22,943 bases of DNA, from assembly GCA_035525015.1 (NCBI GenBank), contig DATLFC010000279.1, positions 1-22,943 on the forward strand, given 5' to 3'. The notes beneath the pieces are model-generated. The model ran no database searches. It was not told the origin of the DNA and saw only the letters and a program-made list of their open reading frames with translations. Position numbers and translations under genes: made by a program. How positions within the stretch are numbered: the first letter of the stretch is position 1; each line of letters opens with the position of its first letter. Shown here piece by piece: positions 1 to 7,756 of this stretch. This DNA comes from DATLEX01 sp035525015 (GTDB taxonomy: Bacteria; Acidobacteriota; Thermoanaerobaculia; Gp7-AA8).

Positions 1-1920
1 CGCGCCGCCTTCAATGTGCTTCTTGGCGTTGTCCCAGGCGCCGCCTGCGTTGGCCATGAAAATCGCCAGCAGCACGCCCGACGCCGTGACGCCGGCGAGC
101 AGCCCGCCCAGCGCCTGCACGCTGTAGAACCCGACCACCACCGGCACCGTCACGGCGAGGAGGCCGGGCAGAACCATCTCCTTGATGGCAGCCTGCGTGG
201 AAATGTCGACGCAGCGCGCGTAGTCCGCTTTCCCTGTCCCCTCCATCAGGCCGGGGATCTCCCTGAACTGCCGGCGCACCTCTTCGATCATCTTGAAAGC
301 GGCCCGTCCGACGGCCTTCATCGACATGGACGAGAAGAGGAACGGCACCATGGCGCCGAGGAAGAGGCCGCCCATGACGTCGGGCTCGCTGAGATCGATG
401 ACGCGCAGGCCGACCACCGCTTTGAATGCCGAGAAGAGCGCCAGCGCCGTCAGCGCGGCGGATCCGATCGCGAACCCCTTGCCGATGGCGGCGGTCGTGT
501 TGCCGACCGCGTCGAGTTTGTCCGTACGAGCCCGGACTTCCTTGCCGAGATGCGCCATCTCGGCGATGCCGCCGGCGTTGTCGGCGATCGGACCGTAGGC
601 ATCGACGGCGAGCTGGATGCCGGTCGTCAGCAGCATGCCGAGCGCGGCGATGGCGATCCCGTAGAGTCCGGCCTGGTTGTGCGCCGTGATGATGGCCGCG
701 ACGAGCACGATGACGGGCAGCGCCGTCGAGCGCATTCCCACCGCCAGACCGCTGATGATGTTCGTCGCCGCGCCCGTCAGCGAATCCTGTGCGATGCCGC
801 GGGCCGGCGGTTTTGCCTCCGATGTGTAGTACTCGGTGATCATCCCGATGAGAACCCCGGCGACCAGGCCGGCCACCGTGGCCATGAACACCCCGGTCGC
901 GCCAAACTCTTTCCCTTCGAGAAGGTATCGGCCCGGAAGCATCCGCTGGGCGATGAACCAGATCGCGATCAGCGTCAGAACCGCCGCAACCGTCGGCCCG
1001 AGGTGCAGCGCCTTCGCAGGATCGCCGTTCTCCTTCATCCGGACGAGCGTGGTCCCGACGAGCGAAAGGACGATGCCCGCCGCGGCCAGGACGAGGGGGA
1101 AAAGGACGAGCATCGGCGTATACGGAGAGCCGTCGAGCTGCGTGGCCGTCATTCCGAGGACGAGCGCGCCGATGATCGATCCGACGTACGACTCGAAGAG
1201 GTCGGCGCCCATGCCGGCCACGTCGCCGACGTTGTCCCCGACGTTGTCGGCGATGACGGCGGGGTTGCGCGGATCATCTTCCGGAATCCCCGCTTCCACT
1301 TTCCCGACCAGGTCCGCTCCGATGTCGGCAGCCTTCGTGTAGATGCCTCCGCCCACGCGGGCGAAGAGCGCGATCGAGCTGGCGCCGAACGAGAAGCCGG
1401 AAAGAACCGTGACGGTGCGGACCATCGTCGCCTGCGGCTCGCCGGCGTCGAAGATGGTCATGTAGATGAGATAGAGGACCGAGAGCCCGATCACGCCAAG
1501 GCCGACCACCGAGAAGCCCATCACGGCGCCGCCGGCGAACGCCACGCGGAGCGCGTCGTTGATGCTCGTCCGCGCCGCGGCGGCGGTCCGGACGTTGGCC
1601 TGCGTGGCCACCCTCATCCCGAAATACCCGGCCAGTCCGGAGCAGATCGCCCCGGCGGCGACCGAGACTCCGATCAGCCACGAGCTCTCGGCCCGCCCGG
1701 TGTTGGCGAGGGCCAGCAACACGGCGACGACGAGAACGAAGATGGCCAGCACGCGATACTCGCGGCCGAGGAACGCCATCGCTCCTTCCCGGATGTGGCC
1801 GGCGATGGTGATCATCTCGGCCGTTCCGGCGTCCTGCTTGCGGATCCAGCTGCTCCGGACCGCGGCAAAGATGAGGGCCAGAACCCCGGACAGGGGGATG
1901 AGATAAAGCGCGTTCGACAT
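1..1920 (-). CDS. hppA: Membrane-bound K+-dependent-type ion-translocating pyrophosphatase, C-terminus cut by window edge
   Basis: This integral membrane enzyme hydrolyses cytoplasmic pyrophosphate and uses the energy to pump H+ or Na+ outward. The ATG at 1920 is preceded by AGGAG (1930-1934 region), and 640 codons run in frame to base 1. The family is usually about 670-800 aa, so only the last part is missing. The pyrophosphate-binding signature is visible as D199-IGA-D203-LVG-K207-V-E209, followed by the conserved DNVGDNVGD run, and the late GGAWDNAKK motif lies at the window edge. After GNTT the residue is Ala477, the position that is Lys in K+-independent enzymes, so by family knowledge this one should need K+. 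Whether it pumps Na+ or H+ cannot be read reliably here. Many hydrophobic helices alternate with the motifs. The identification is secure; it is transcribed away from the lipoprotein gene at 1996. Confidence 0.97.
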   Translation of the reverse strand, partial: MSNALYLIPLSGVLALIFAAVRSSWIRKQDAGTAEMITIAGHIREGAMAFLGREYRVLAIFVLVVAVLLALANTGRAESSWLIGVSVAAGAICSGLAGYFGMRVATQANVRTAAAARTSINDALRVAFAGGAVMGFSVVGLGVIGLSVLYLIYMTIFDAGEPQATMVRTVTVLSGFSFGASSIALFARVGGGIYTKAADIGADLVGKVEAGIPEDDPRNPAVIADNVGDNVGDVAGMGADLFESYVGSIIGALVLGMTATQLDGSPYTPMLVLFPLVLAAAGIVLSLVGTTLVRMKENGDPAKALHLGPTVAAVLTLIAIWFIAQRMLPGRYLLEGKEFGATGVFMATVAGLVAGVLIGMITEYYTSEAKPPARGIAQDSLTGAATNIISGLAVGMRSTALPVIVLVAAIITAHNQAGLYGIAIAALGMLLTTGIQLAVDAYGPIADNAGGIAEMAHLGKEVRARTDKLDAVGNTTAAIGKGFAIGSAALTALALFSAFKAVVGLRVIDLSEPDVMGGLFLGAMVPFLFSSMSMKAVGRAAFKMIEEVRRQFREIPGLMEGTGKADYARCVDISTQAAIKEMVLPGLLAVTVPVVVGFYSVQALGGLLAGVTASGVLLAIFMANAGGAWDNAKKHIEGGA

Positions 1921-1952
1921 CTCAGAGTCTCCTCGGGCGGTTTGCGGCGCGC

Positions 1953-1981
1953 ATGATACCCACCGAAGCCCTCCCGTCCAA
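1953..1981 (-). promoter_or_regulatory. Candidate sigma70 promoter for hppA
   Basis: On the minus strand TTGGAC (1981-1976) is followed after exactly 17 bases by TATCAT (1958-1953). The -10 matches the consensus at five of six bases; the -35 is weaker. The predicted transcript start near 1946 gives a short leader carrying AGGAG before the hppA ATG at 1920. This is visual pattern matching in a GC-rich genome, where the consensus may differ. Confidence 0.45.
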
Positions 1982-1995
1982 ATGAAACCCGTAAA

Positions 1996-2397
1996 ATGAA
2001 CCCGATCCTCATGCGTCCCGCTGCACACCTTCTGGCCCTGCCCTTCCTCTTCGCCCTCTTCGCCGCCTGCGACGGAGAGGAGCGCGGCGTGCAGCCGGTG
2101 ACGGAGGTGGTCCGGGAGATCACGACCGGCATCCGCCCGAAAATGCGCGTCGAAGTCTCGGTGAAGGCGAGCGCGGAAGAGCCGACGGCCGAAGACATCG
2201 CCACGAGGAAGAAGCTGGAAGACCGCATCGAACAGGAGAACATCGGCCGCCTGATCAGTTCGGGCGGCGGCGCGGGCTACTATGACGTCACCGTCGAGGT
2301 CGACGACACGGCCGAAGCGATTCCCCGCATTCAGGAGATCCTTCGTTCGATGGAGCTGGCGCGCGACGCGAAATTCAAGGTGATGGAGGTTCGATGA
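1996..2397 (+). CDS. Putative lipoprotein of unknown function
   Basis: I do not recognise the family. The 133-aa product starts with a hydrophobic signal peptide (about residues 1-24) ending in LFAAC, with Cys25 as the likely lipidated residue, so a membrane-anchored, exported protein is expected. The mature part is charged and probably alpha/beta. It has a helical, Lys/Glu-rich stretch around residues 60-82 and a C-terminal half with alternating hydrophobic residues (YYDVTVEVDD, then a helix). The second ATG (Met6, 2011) is an equally possible start because neither has a clear Shine-Dalgarno sequence. The stop codon overlaps the next start as ATGA (2394-2397), so it is probably translationally coupled to the DUF4920 gene. 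It is divergent from hppA. Confidence 0.72.
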   Translation: MNPILMRPAAHLLALPFLFALFAACDGEERGVQPVTEVVREITTGIRPKMRVEVSVKASAEEPTAEDIATRKKLEDRIEQENIGRLISSGGGAGYYDVTVEVDDTAEAIPRIQEILRSMELARDAKFKVMEVR

Positions 2398-2858
2398 AAC
2401 ACTTCCTGGTTCCTGCAGCCCTGTTTGCCGTTGCGATGTCCGCACTGGCCGGCGACGACGTCATCCGTCGCGGCGCTCCGATCACGGCCGGCGCCGTTCC
2501 CGTTGCGATTGCAACGGTGCTCGAGAGTCCCGCCGACTATGTGAAAGAGGCCGTGGTCGTCGACGGCGTCATCGCGCAGGCCTGTACGCGCAAGGGCTGC
2601 TGGATGGAGCTGGTCCCGGCGGCCGGCAAGGCGGGCATGCGGGTGACGTTCAAGGATTACGGATTCTTCGTGCCGCTCGATTCGAAGGGGATGGCGGCCC
2701 GCGCCGAGGGAGTGACGAAGGTGAAGACGCTCTCGAAGAAGGAAGCGGATCACCTCGCCGAGGAGGGCGCCACGCTGACGCGGAATGCCGACGGGACGGC
2801 GCGCGAGATCTCGTTCGTGGCCAGCGGCGTCGAGCTGCGGAGCAACGCGGCTCAGTAA
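2394..2858 (+). CDS. DUF4920 family secreted protein
   Basis: This 154-aa exported protein has a clear signal peptide (residues 1-19, ending near ALAG). The mature region contains the pattern typical of DUF4920: a beta-rich segment with VVVDGVI, then C64-TRKG-C69-W70-M, followed by VTFKDYGFFVPLD. The two cysteines close to a Trp look suited to metal binding or a disulfide, but the biochemical role of the family is not established. It overlaps the preceding lipoprotein gene by four bases and its end overlaps the convergent deformylase gene by seven bases. Together the pair may form a small envelope-protein operon. The family assignment comes from recognised motifs; the function is unknown. Confidence 0.8.
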   Translation: MKHFLVPAALFAVAMSALAGDDVIRRGAPITAGAVPVAIATVLESPADYVKEAVVVDGVIAQACTRKGCWMELVPAAGKAGMRVTFKDYGFFVPLDSKGMAARAEGVTKVKTLSKKEADHLAEEGATLTRNADGTAREISFVASGVELRSNAAQ

Positions 2859-3400
2859 ATCGTGTAGTCGACGAGCGCCGCGTATTGCTCGTGCTGCGCG
2901 ACGAACCGGTCGCGCCTGACGATCGACTCGCTGCCGAGGGCTCGGTCGACGGCGAGGATTCCGTCCAGATGATCGATCTCGTGCTGGAGCAGCTCCGATT
3001 CCGGCCTGGTCAGCTCGCGCCAATCGTTCGGTTTCCCCTCCCTGTCGGCGTACTCGAGCGAGACGCTCTCGTGCCGTCTGAGGCGCACCAGCCGGTCGGG
3101 GAAGCTCATGCAGTCGTCCCACATCGTGAACGTGTCGAGGCTGCGCCAGGTCACCACCGGATTGATCACGAAGAACGTGCCGCGACCGAGATTGACGGCA
3201 ATGGCCCGGATGGGCAGCCCGATCTGCGGCGCGGCAATGGCGCGGCCGAAGCCGTGACGACGCCGGAAGTCCTCGAGCGTCGCCGCGAGGACATCGAGGC
3301 CGCGGGCCAGAGGGGGATCGTCGAAATACTCGATCTCGGCCGAGCGCGCGCGCAGGCGATCGTCGCCGAGCAACAGAACATTCGCGGGATCAGCGCTCAC
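2852..3400 (-). CDS. def: Peptide deformylase
   Basis: Peptide deformylase removes the formyl group from the N-terminal methionine of new proteins, using Fe2+ or Zn2+. All three motifs are present in the 182-aa product: motif 1 as GFGRAIAAPQIG (residues 50-61, Gln59), motif 2 as DDCMS (metal ligand Cys97), and motif 3 as QHEIDHLDG (ligands His140 and His144, catalytic Glu141). Motif 2 is unusual because the standard form is EGCLS, so Glu and Gly are both Asp here, and motif 1 has Ala-Ile where Leu-Ala is common. This marks a divergent, possibly secondary, deformylase. The start at 3400 overlaps the end of the PLP-enzyme gene by 11 bases, so the two are probably one operon. The 3' end overlaps the convergent DUF4920 gene. 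Confidence 0.9.
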   Translation of the reverse strand: MSADPANVLLLGDDRLRARSAEIEYFDDPPLARGLDVLAATLEDFRRRHGFGRAIAAPQIGLPIRAIAVNLGRGTFFVINPVVTWRSLDTFTMWDDCMSFPDRLVRLRRHESVSLEYADREGKPNDWRELTRPESELLQHEIDHLDGILAVDRALGSESIVRRDRFVAQHEQYAALVDYTIY

Positions 3401-4340
3401 AGAACATCCTCCCCATCACACCGGCCGTGACATTGGCACCGGTCGCGACAATGATCACACGCTTTCCGGCCAGATCGCCTCGCATCCGCGCTGCCGCGAG
3501 GCCGGCCGCGCCCGACGGCTCGACGAGTATGTGGGCCCGCTCGGCCATCTCGCGGCCCGCGGCGAGAATCGCGACGTCCGTCGCCGTCATCGCTTCATCG
3601 ACGTGCGCGAGCAGCGAGTCGAGCGCGAGCCGCGCCGGAACGCGGCAGATCAGCCCGTCCGCGACGGTGTCGGCGGAGCGCTCGACCGGCGCTCCTGCGC
3701 GGAAGCTCTCCACCATGGCTGGCGCGCCGTCCGACTGCACGGCCACGACGCGCGCATGCGGGTGGCGGTCCTTCACCGCGATGGCCACGCCGGCGGCGAG
3801 CGAGCCGCTCCCCATCGGTACGAACAGCAGATCGATGTCGTGCAACGCCGCCGCAATCTCCAGCCCCACCGTCCCCGCACCTTCGATCACGTCGGCCGAC
3901 TCCCCGTCGTCGATGAAGAGAAGCCGCTGGTCGCGTGCCCAGCGGATGGCCTGCTCCTTCACCGAGTCGAGATCGCCGGCCTGCTGATGAATCGTGGCGC
4001 CGAGCAGCTCGATCTTGCGGCGCTTCACCCGATTCGCATTCTCGGGAAGGAAGATGTGCGCCGGAACGCCGGCCACCGACGCCGCCCAGGCCACCCCCTG
4101 GCCGTGATTTCCGGTCGACGAGGTGACGACGCCCCGCCGCACCTCTTCCGCGCGCAGCACTGCCGTCAGCGCGCCGCGCCACTTGAACGACGCGATCGGC
4201 GAGACGGTCTCGTTCTTCACGAACAGCTCGCAGCCGTGGTCGGAGGAAAGAAGAAGGGACCGCACGAGGGGGGCTGGCGTGGCGTGCGGCGCGATCAGCC
4301 GTGCCGCCGCGAGAATGCCTGCAGCGCTCGGAGGGACCAC
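3390..4340 (-). CDS. PLP-dependent threonine dehydratase / serine racemase-like enzyme
   Basis: This 316-aa fold-type II PLP enzyme probably eliminates water from, or racemises, a hydroxy-amino acid such as threonine or serine. The PLP-binding lysine is Lys53 in ASFKWRGA, the phosphate/cofactor loop is STGNHGQG (residues 75-82), a glycine loop GSGSLAAG follows near residue 178, and ATGANV lies near the C-terminus. There is no C-terminal ACT regulatory domain, so it resembles the short catabolic dehydratase or serine racemase class, not biosynthetic IlvA. The start is a GTG with no obvious Shine-Dalgarno sequence, chosen because the next starts would remove the conserved TPAPLV segment. Its start lies only 23 bases from the divergent UPF0047 gene. 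The exact substrate is unresolved. Confidence 0.88.
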   Translation of the reverse strand: MVPPSAAGILAAARLIAPHATPAPLVRSLLLSSDHGCELFVKNETVSPIASFKWRGALTAVLRAEEVRRGVVTSSTGNHGQGVAWAASVAGVPAHIFLPENANRVKRRKIELLGATIHQQAGDLDSVKEQAIRWARDQRLLFIDDGESADVIEGAGTVGLEIAAALHDIDLLFVPMGSGSLAAGVAIAVKDRHPHARVVAVQSDGAPAMVESFRAGAPVERSADTVADGLICRVPARLALDSLLAHVDEAMTATDVAILAAGREMAERAHILVEPSGAAGLAAARMRGDLAGKRVIIVATGANVTAGVMGRMFCER

Positions 4341-4363
4341 GGCCGAGACTATATGCTCGATCC

Positions 4364-4753
4364 ATGAAAGAGCAGACGCTCACCGTTCGCACGCGCGACC
4401 GCGAACAGATCGTCCTCGTGACCGGTCAGGTCCAGAAGGCGCTCGGCGAGCTGACCGGCGGCGACGGGATCTGCACGATCGTCACGCCGCATACCACGTG
4501 CGCCCTCTCAGTCAACGAGAACGCCGACGCGGATGTCCCGGCCGATCTGGTCAAGGCGCTCCGGGCCATGATCCCCAACGTCTCCTTCCGCCACGGCGAG
4601 GGGAACTCCGACTCGCATCTTCTCTCGATGCTGATCGGTACATCGCTCTCCTGGCCTTATCGCAACGGCCGGCTCGTCCTCGGCACGTGGCAGGGGATCT
4701 ACTTCATCGAGCTCGACGGGCCGCGCGAGCGCAAGGTGACCGTGTACGTATGA
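4364..4753 (+). CDS. UPF0047 / YjbQ family protein
   Basis: This 129-aa protein matches the UPF0047 (YjbQ) family almost end to end. It has PHTTCALSVNEN (residues 42-53), then HGEGNSDSHL, a Pro/Tyr-Arg-Asn-Gly-Arg-Leu segment, LGTWQGIYFIELDG and a closing RKVTVYV strand. The conserved histidines suggest metal or phosphate binding. Members form trimers, and the E. coli member has been reported to have weak thiamine-phosphate synthase activity, so the true role is unclear. The ATG at 4364 is chosen because the family starts just before the first strand; the frame is open to 4301 but that extension is proline- and arginine-rich and not family-like. Its stop (4751-4753) lies 11 bases before the next start, so an operon with the flavoprotein is likely. 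Confidence 0.9.
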   Translation: MKEQTLTVRTRDREQIVLVTGQVQKALGELTGGDGICTIVTPHTTCALSVNENADADVPADLVKALRAMIPNVSFRHGEGNSDSHLLSMLIGTSLSWPYRNGRLVLGTWQGIYFIELDGPRERKVTVYV

Positions 4754-4764
4754 AAGGGAGTGCC

Positions 4765-6192
4765 ATGCCTGAATCATTCGACGTGATCGTCATCGGCGGC
4801 GGAACGGCAGGGCTGGTCACCGCTTCCGGCTGCGCGCGTCTCGGCCGCCGTGTCGCGCTCATCGAGAAGGAAGCGCTCGGCGGCGATTGCCTCTGGACCG
4901 GCTGCGTGCCCACCAAGGCGCTCGTCGCCACGGCGAAGCTCGCCCATCAGATGCGAACTGCCGGGCGCTGGGGACTCCAGGCTCACGAGCCGGAAATCTC
5001 GCCGCGCGCCATCATGGCCTCGATGCGCGAGGCGCGCCGGATCACCTCGAAACACGACGACCCGCAGAAGTTCAGGAGGCTCGGCATCGACGTGATCGAG
5101 GGGGAGGCGAAACTCGTCTCGCGGAGTGAGGTCGTCACGGGCGACCGCCGTCTCACGGCAAAGGACATCGTGATCGCCACCGGCTCCCGCACGGCGGTGC
5201 CGCCGATCGAGGGGCTCGCCGAGGCAGGTTTCGCCGATCACGTCTCATTCCTGGCTCGCGATGAGTTCCCCCGCTCGGTCCTCATCCTCGGCGGCGGTGC
5301 GATCGGAATCGAGTTCGCGCAGATTTTCCGCCGCTTCGGCGCGGAAGTGACCGTCGTCGAGATGCTCGACGAGATCATCGGCAAGGAAGATCACGACGTC
5401 ATCAGCCGAATCCGGCAGATTCTCGAAGGGGAAGGCATCTCGATCCGGGCCGGATGGAAGGTGGCCGCCGTACGGACGGAAGGGGGAAGGAAGATCGCGG
5501 TGATCGAAAGCCGCTCCGGCGCGACCGAGCAGGTCGTCGCCGACGGAATCTTCGTCGCCTCCGGACGACGCGGCAACATCGAAGGCATCGGCCTGGAAGA
5601 GGCGGGGGTGAGAACGGATCGGTCTTATGTCGTCGTCGATCGGTATCTGCAGACGTCCGTTCCCCGCATCTGGGCCTGCGGCGATGTGCACGGAGGGCTG
5701 CAGTTCACGCACGTCGCCGCGTACGAAGCGGTGAAGCTCGTCCGCAACATGCTCTTCCCGGGGAAATCGCCCGTGTCGTACGACGACGTGCCGTGGGCTC
5801 TTTACACCGATCCCGAAGTGGCGCACCTCGGCCTGACCGAGACCGAGGCGCGGGAGAAGCACGGAGACGACATCCGGACGTACTCGGTGGAGATGGCCGA
5901 CGTCGACCGGGCCGTGGTCGACCGGCTGACGGCCGGCTTCGTCAAGTTCGTCTGTACGCGCAAGGGGAACATCCTCGGCGCGCACCTCGTCGCGGCGAAC
6001 GCCTCCGCCCTCATGGGAGGGATCGTCGGGGCGCGCAAGCAGGGGCAGAGGATCGGGACGCTGGCCACGGTCGTCTCGCCGTATCCTTCGATGGCCGACG
6101 CGATCCAGAAGGCAGCCTCGCTGCACTATCAGCAGTTGAGCGATAGCTGGATCGGCGCGATCGGCCGCAGGATTGCAGCGTGGGCACAATAG
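4765..6192 (+). CDS. FAD-dependent pyridine nucleotide-disulfide oxidoreductase, mercuric-reductase-like
   Basis: This 475-aa class I flavoprotein disulfide reductase has an FAD-binding start (DVIVIGGGTAGL, residues 6-17), a redox-active pair Cys42 and Cys47 in GGDCLWTGCVPTK, an NAD(P)H-binding ILGGGAIGIEF near residue 180, a second FAD motif WACGDVHGG, and the dimerisation domain. The usual catalytic His and Glu of dihydrolipoamide dehydrogenase (HPT...E) are Tyr440 and Asp445, in the sequence PYPSMAD. This resembles the MerA side of the family. The N-terminal metal-binding domain and C-terminal cysteine pair of true MerA are absent, so the substrate is unknown. Start 4765 is set by GGGAG five bases upstream; ATG 4750 is the alternative. 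The frame is open far upstream, but that part overlaps the UPF0047 gene. Confidence 0.92.
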   Translation: MPESFDVIVIGGGTAGLVTASGCARLGRRVALIEKEALGGDCLWTGCVPTKALVATAKLAHQMRTAGRWGLQAHEPEISPRAIMASMREARRITSKHDDPQKFRRLGIDVIEGEAKLVSRSEVVTGDRRLTAKDIVIATGSRTAVPPIEGLAEAGFADHVSFLARDEFPRSVLILGGGAIGIEFAQIFRRFGAEVTVVEMLDEIIGKEDHDVISRIRQILEGEGISIRAGWKVAAVRTEGGRKIAVIESRSGATEQVVADGIFVASGRRGNIEGIGLEEAGVRTDRSYVVVDRYLQTSVPRIWACGDVHGGLQFTHVAAYEAVKLVRNMLFPGKSPVSYDDVPWALYTDPEVAHLGLTETEAREKHGDDIRTYSVEMADVDRAVVDRLTAGFVKFVCTRKGNILGAHLVAANASALMGGIVGARKQGQRIGTLATVVSPYPSMADAIQKAASLHYQQLSDSWIGAIGRRIAAWAQ

Positions 6193-6236
6193 TCGGAACA
6201 GAGTTCGCAAGCGCCTGAGGGCGTTCGGAGGCAGGA

Positions 6237-6770
6237 ATGAAAAAAGCAGTTCTTCTGGTGGTTCCGGTTCTGATTCTCGCGGGGTGCGCGACGGCGCTGG
6301 GGCCGATGGCCATGGCCACGCTCCGCCCGACAACGAGCGGCTCCACGGCGCAGGGAACCGTTCACTTCCAGCAGCTGGGTGACGGCGCGGTGGAAGTGGA
6401 GGTCGACCTGACGGGCGTGCCGCCCGGCGTCCACGGCTTCCACATCCATGAGTTCGGAAGCTGCGCGGACGCCGGCAACGCCGCCGGCGGGCACTTCAAT
6501 CCGACGAGCATGCCGCACGCATCGCCCGATGCGGTGTCGCATCACGCCGGCGACTTCGGCAACGTCACGGCCGGCGCGAATGGTGAGGTACACACCCGCT
6601 TCACGACCCGGTCGATCACGGTTTCAGAGGGGCCCACCTCCGCGGTCGGAAAAGCGGTCATTCTCCACGCCAACCGCGACGACCTGACGACGCAGCCGAC
6701 CGGAGACGCCGGGGGCCGCATCGCCTGCGGCGTGGTCGAGCTCCATCAGGCGAGCGCCATGCGGCGGTAA
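6237..6770 (+). CDS. sodC: Cu/Zn superoxide dismutase, lipoprotein
   Basis: SodC converts superoxide to oxygen and hydrogen peroxide outside the cytoplasm. The 177-aa product has a lipoprotein signal ending in LAGC (Cys17), so the enzyme should be membrane-anchored. Copper and zinc ligands can be placed directly: His69 and His71 in GFHIHE, bridging His86 in GGHFNP, His94, His103 and Asp106 in HAGDFGN, and His144. The structural disulfide is Cys76-Cys164, and the electrostatic guidance arginine is Arg161 in GGRIACG. Nothing catalytic is missing. GGAGG lies seven bases before the ATG. It follows the flavoprotein gene by 44 bases and precedes a secreted hypothetical gene by seven bases, so all may be co-transcribed. 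Identification is secure. Confidence 0.97.
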   Translation: MKKAVLLVVPVLILAGCATALGPMAMATLRPTTSGSTAQGTVHFQQLGDGAVEVEVDLTGVPPGVHGFHIHEFGSCADAGNAAGGHFNPTSMPHASPDAVSHHAGDFGNVTAGANGEVHTRFTTRSITVSEGPTSAVGKAVILHANRDDLTTQPTGDAGGRIACGVVELHQASAMRR

Positions 6771-6777
6771 ATCGCAC

Positions 6778-7251
6778 ATGAGACAGACGGCGGCGCTCGT
6801 TTCCATCCTTCTCCTCTCCACGTTCTGCGCCGGCGGCCGCGGCGGCACGGGAAGTACCGCGCAGCCCGGCCACGGCGCGATCGCGCTGCAGATCGTTCCC
6901 AACCCCATCATGGCGAAGCACGTGAACGGGAACACCTACGACTTCCCCTTCGAGGTCGTCATCCGGGAAACGGGAGGGCAAGCGGTGGAGATCATCCGGG
7001 TCTCGGCCGACGTTTACGCCCTGGGCGGCATCCGCGTTGCCGACGAGTCGTACGACGCGGCGCGCATCCGCAGCCTCGGCTACGCCACGTCACTCCCTGC
7101 GAATGGAGAGCTGCGATACCGGTTCGCCCCGCGCAAGTCCGTGCCGGACGAGCGGTTGTTCGGTCAGGTGACGGCGCTGCTCAAGGTAGAGGCGCGCGAC
7201 GCGACCGGCACACCCACAACCGTGACGATCGAGGTCACCGTCCGGCGCTAG
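6778..7251 (+). CDS. Secreted protein of unknown function
   Basis: I do not recognise the family. The 157-aa product begins with a hydrophobic signal (about residues 1-17, LLLSTFCAGG); Cys17 is not in a good lipobox because Phe precedes it. A low-complexity Gly/Ser/Thr linker follows to about residue 30. The rest alternates hydrophobic and polar residues in a beta-sandwich-like way: IALQIVPNPI, DFPFEVVIRETGG, EIIRVSADVYAL, ELRYRFAPRKSVPD, and a final TTVTIEVTVRR strand. This resembles an immunoglobulin-like or transthyretin-like fold; that is inference only. It starts seven bases after the sodC stop and is probably in the same operon. Its TAG stop shares the tetramer CTAG (7248-7251) with the convergent regulator gene. 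Confidence 0.75.
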   Translation: MRQTAALVSILLLSTFCAGGRGGTGSTAQPGHGAIALQIVPNPIMAKHVNGNTYDFPFEVVIRETGGQAVEIIRVSADVYALGGIRVADESYDAARIRSLGYATSLPANGELRYRFAPRKSVPDERLFGQVTALLKVEARDATGTPTTVTIEVTVRR

Positions 7252-7727
7252 ATGCCGAGCTCGCGCATGCGCCGCCAGAGCGTGGCGCGGCTGATTCCCA
7301 GCGATTTGGCGGCGGCGCTCCGGCGCCAGCGGTTCGCCTCGAGTGCGCGAATGACGAGCTGCGCCTCTTCCGAGACGGTCGCCGCGCCGTCGTCGAGCTC
7401 GAAAGAGACCAGGTAGCGCGCTGCCGGGGCGAAGGACCCGTCGATGAGCACGCCTCCGCAAGCGGTGAGGAACCGTCCGTCTATCCGGCTGACCGAGCCG
7501 TCGCATCGCCGGCCAGACCGAAGGCAGTCGAGGAACTCCGGCGCGTCGATGAATTCAGAGACGTAGCGTCCTTCCGGATCGGGTGTGGAGAGGAGTCCGC
7601 GCAGCGCGGGGGACGCCTGCACGATGCGCATCTCTTCATCGAGCAGCACGACCACTTTGCCGAGCGATTCGAATGCCGCACAGACCGCTGTGAAGGCTTC
7701 GTTCCCTGTCATGACCGACACGGTCAT
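7248..7727 (-). CDS. PAS-like sensor domain with Fis-type helix-turn-helix, putative regulator
   Basis: This 159-aa protein combines a PAS-like N-terminal half (about residues 10-105: VVVLLDEEMRIVQASPALRGLL, then a DGSVSRIDGRF region) with a C-terminal Fis-type helix-turn-helix (about residues 122-159: IRALEANRW, AAAKSLGISRATLWRRM). It resembles the ends of NtrC-type regulators but has no AAA+ sigma54-activating domain, so it is probably a simple DNA-binding sensor. The start is uncertain: ATG 7727, ATG 7712 and TTG 7763 are all in frame and none has a clear Shine-Dalgarno sequence. A perfect inverted repeat (7708-7730) covers the start region and might be an autoregulatory operator. It lies downstream of the deoxyhypusine-synthase-like gene on the same strand. 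Confidence 0.82.
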   Translation of the reverse strand: MTVSVMTGNEAFTAVCAAFESLGKVVVLLDEEMRIVQASPALRGLLSTPDPEGRYVSEFIDAPEFLDCLRSGRRCDGSVSRIDGRFLTACGGVLIDGSFAPAARYLVSFELDDGAATVSEEAQLVIRALEANRWRRSAAAKSLGISRATLWRRMRELGI

Positions 7728-7730
7728 GAC
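7708..7730. promoter_or_regulatory. Perfect 23-bp inverted repeat at the start of the PAS-Fis gene
   Basis: Two perfect 10-base arms, GTCATGACCG and its complement, are separated by ACA. Both alternative ATG starts of the regulator gene (7727 and 7712) lie within the repeat. Dimeric Fis-type helix-turn-helix proteins bind such dyads, so an autoregulatory operator is the simplest reading. A translation-blocking RNA hairpin or a weak terminator for the upstream gene is also possible, but no T-run follows. Confidence 0.6.
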
Positions 7731-7756
7731 ACTGCGCGCTCGCGCGAGGAGGGTAA

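Noticed and set aside
16..1956. A 646-codon plus-strand open frame opposite the pyrophosphatase gene
   Set aside because: It is antisense to a fully recognisable membrane pyrophosphatase, rich in Arg, Asp and His as expected for a GC-rich shadow frame, and shows no domain.
4123..4764. N-terminal extension of the disulfide reductase frame
   Set aside because: The extension overlaps the dehydratase and the UPF0047 gene, and the enzyme family begins at the FAD motif just after 4765.
4765..6192. Mercury resistance (merA)
   Set aside because: There is no N-terminal heavy-metal-binding domain, no C-terminal cysteine pair and no other mer gene.
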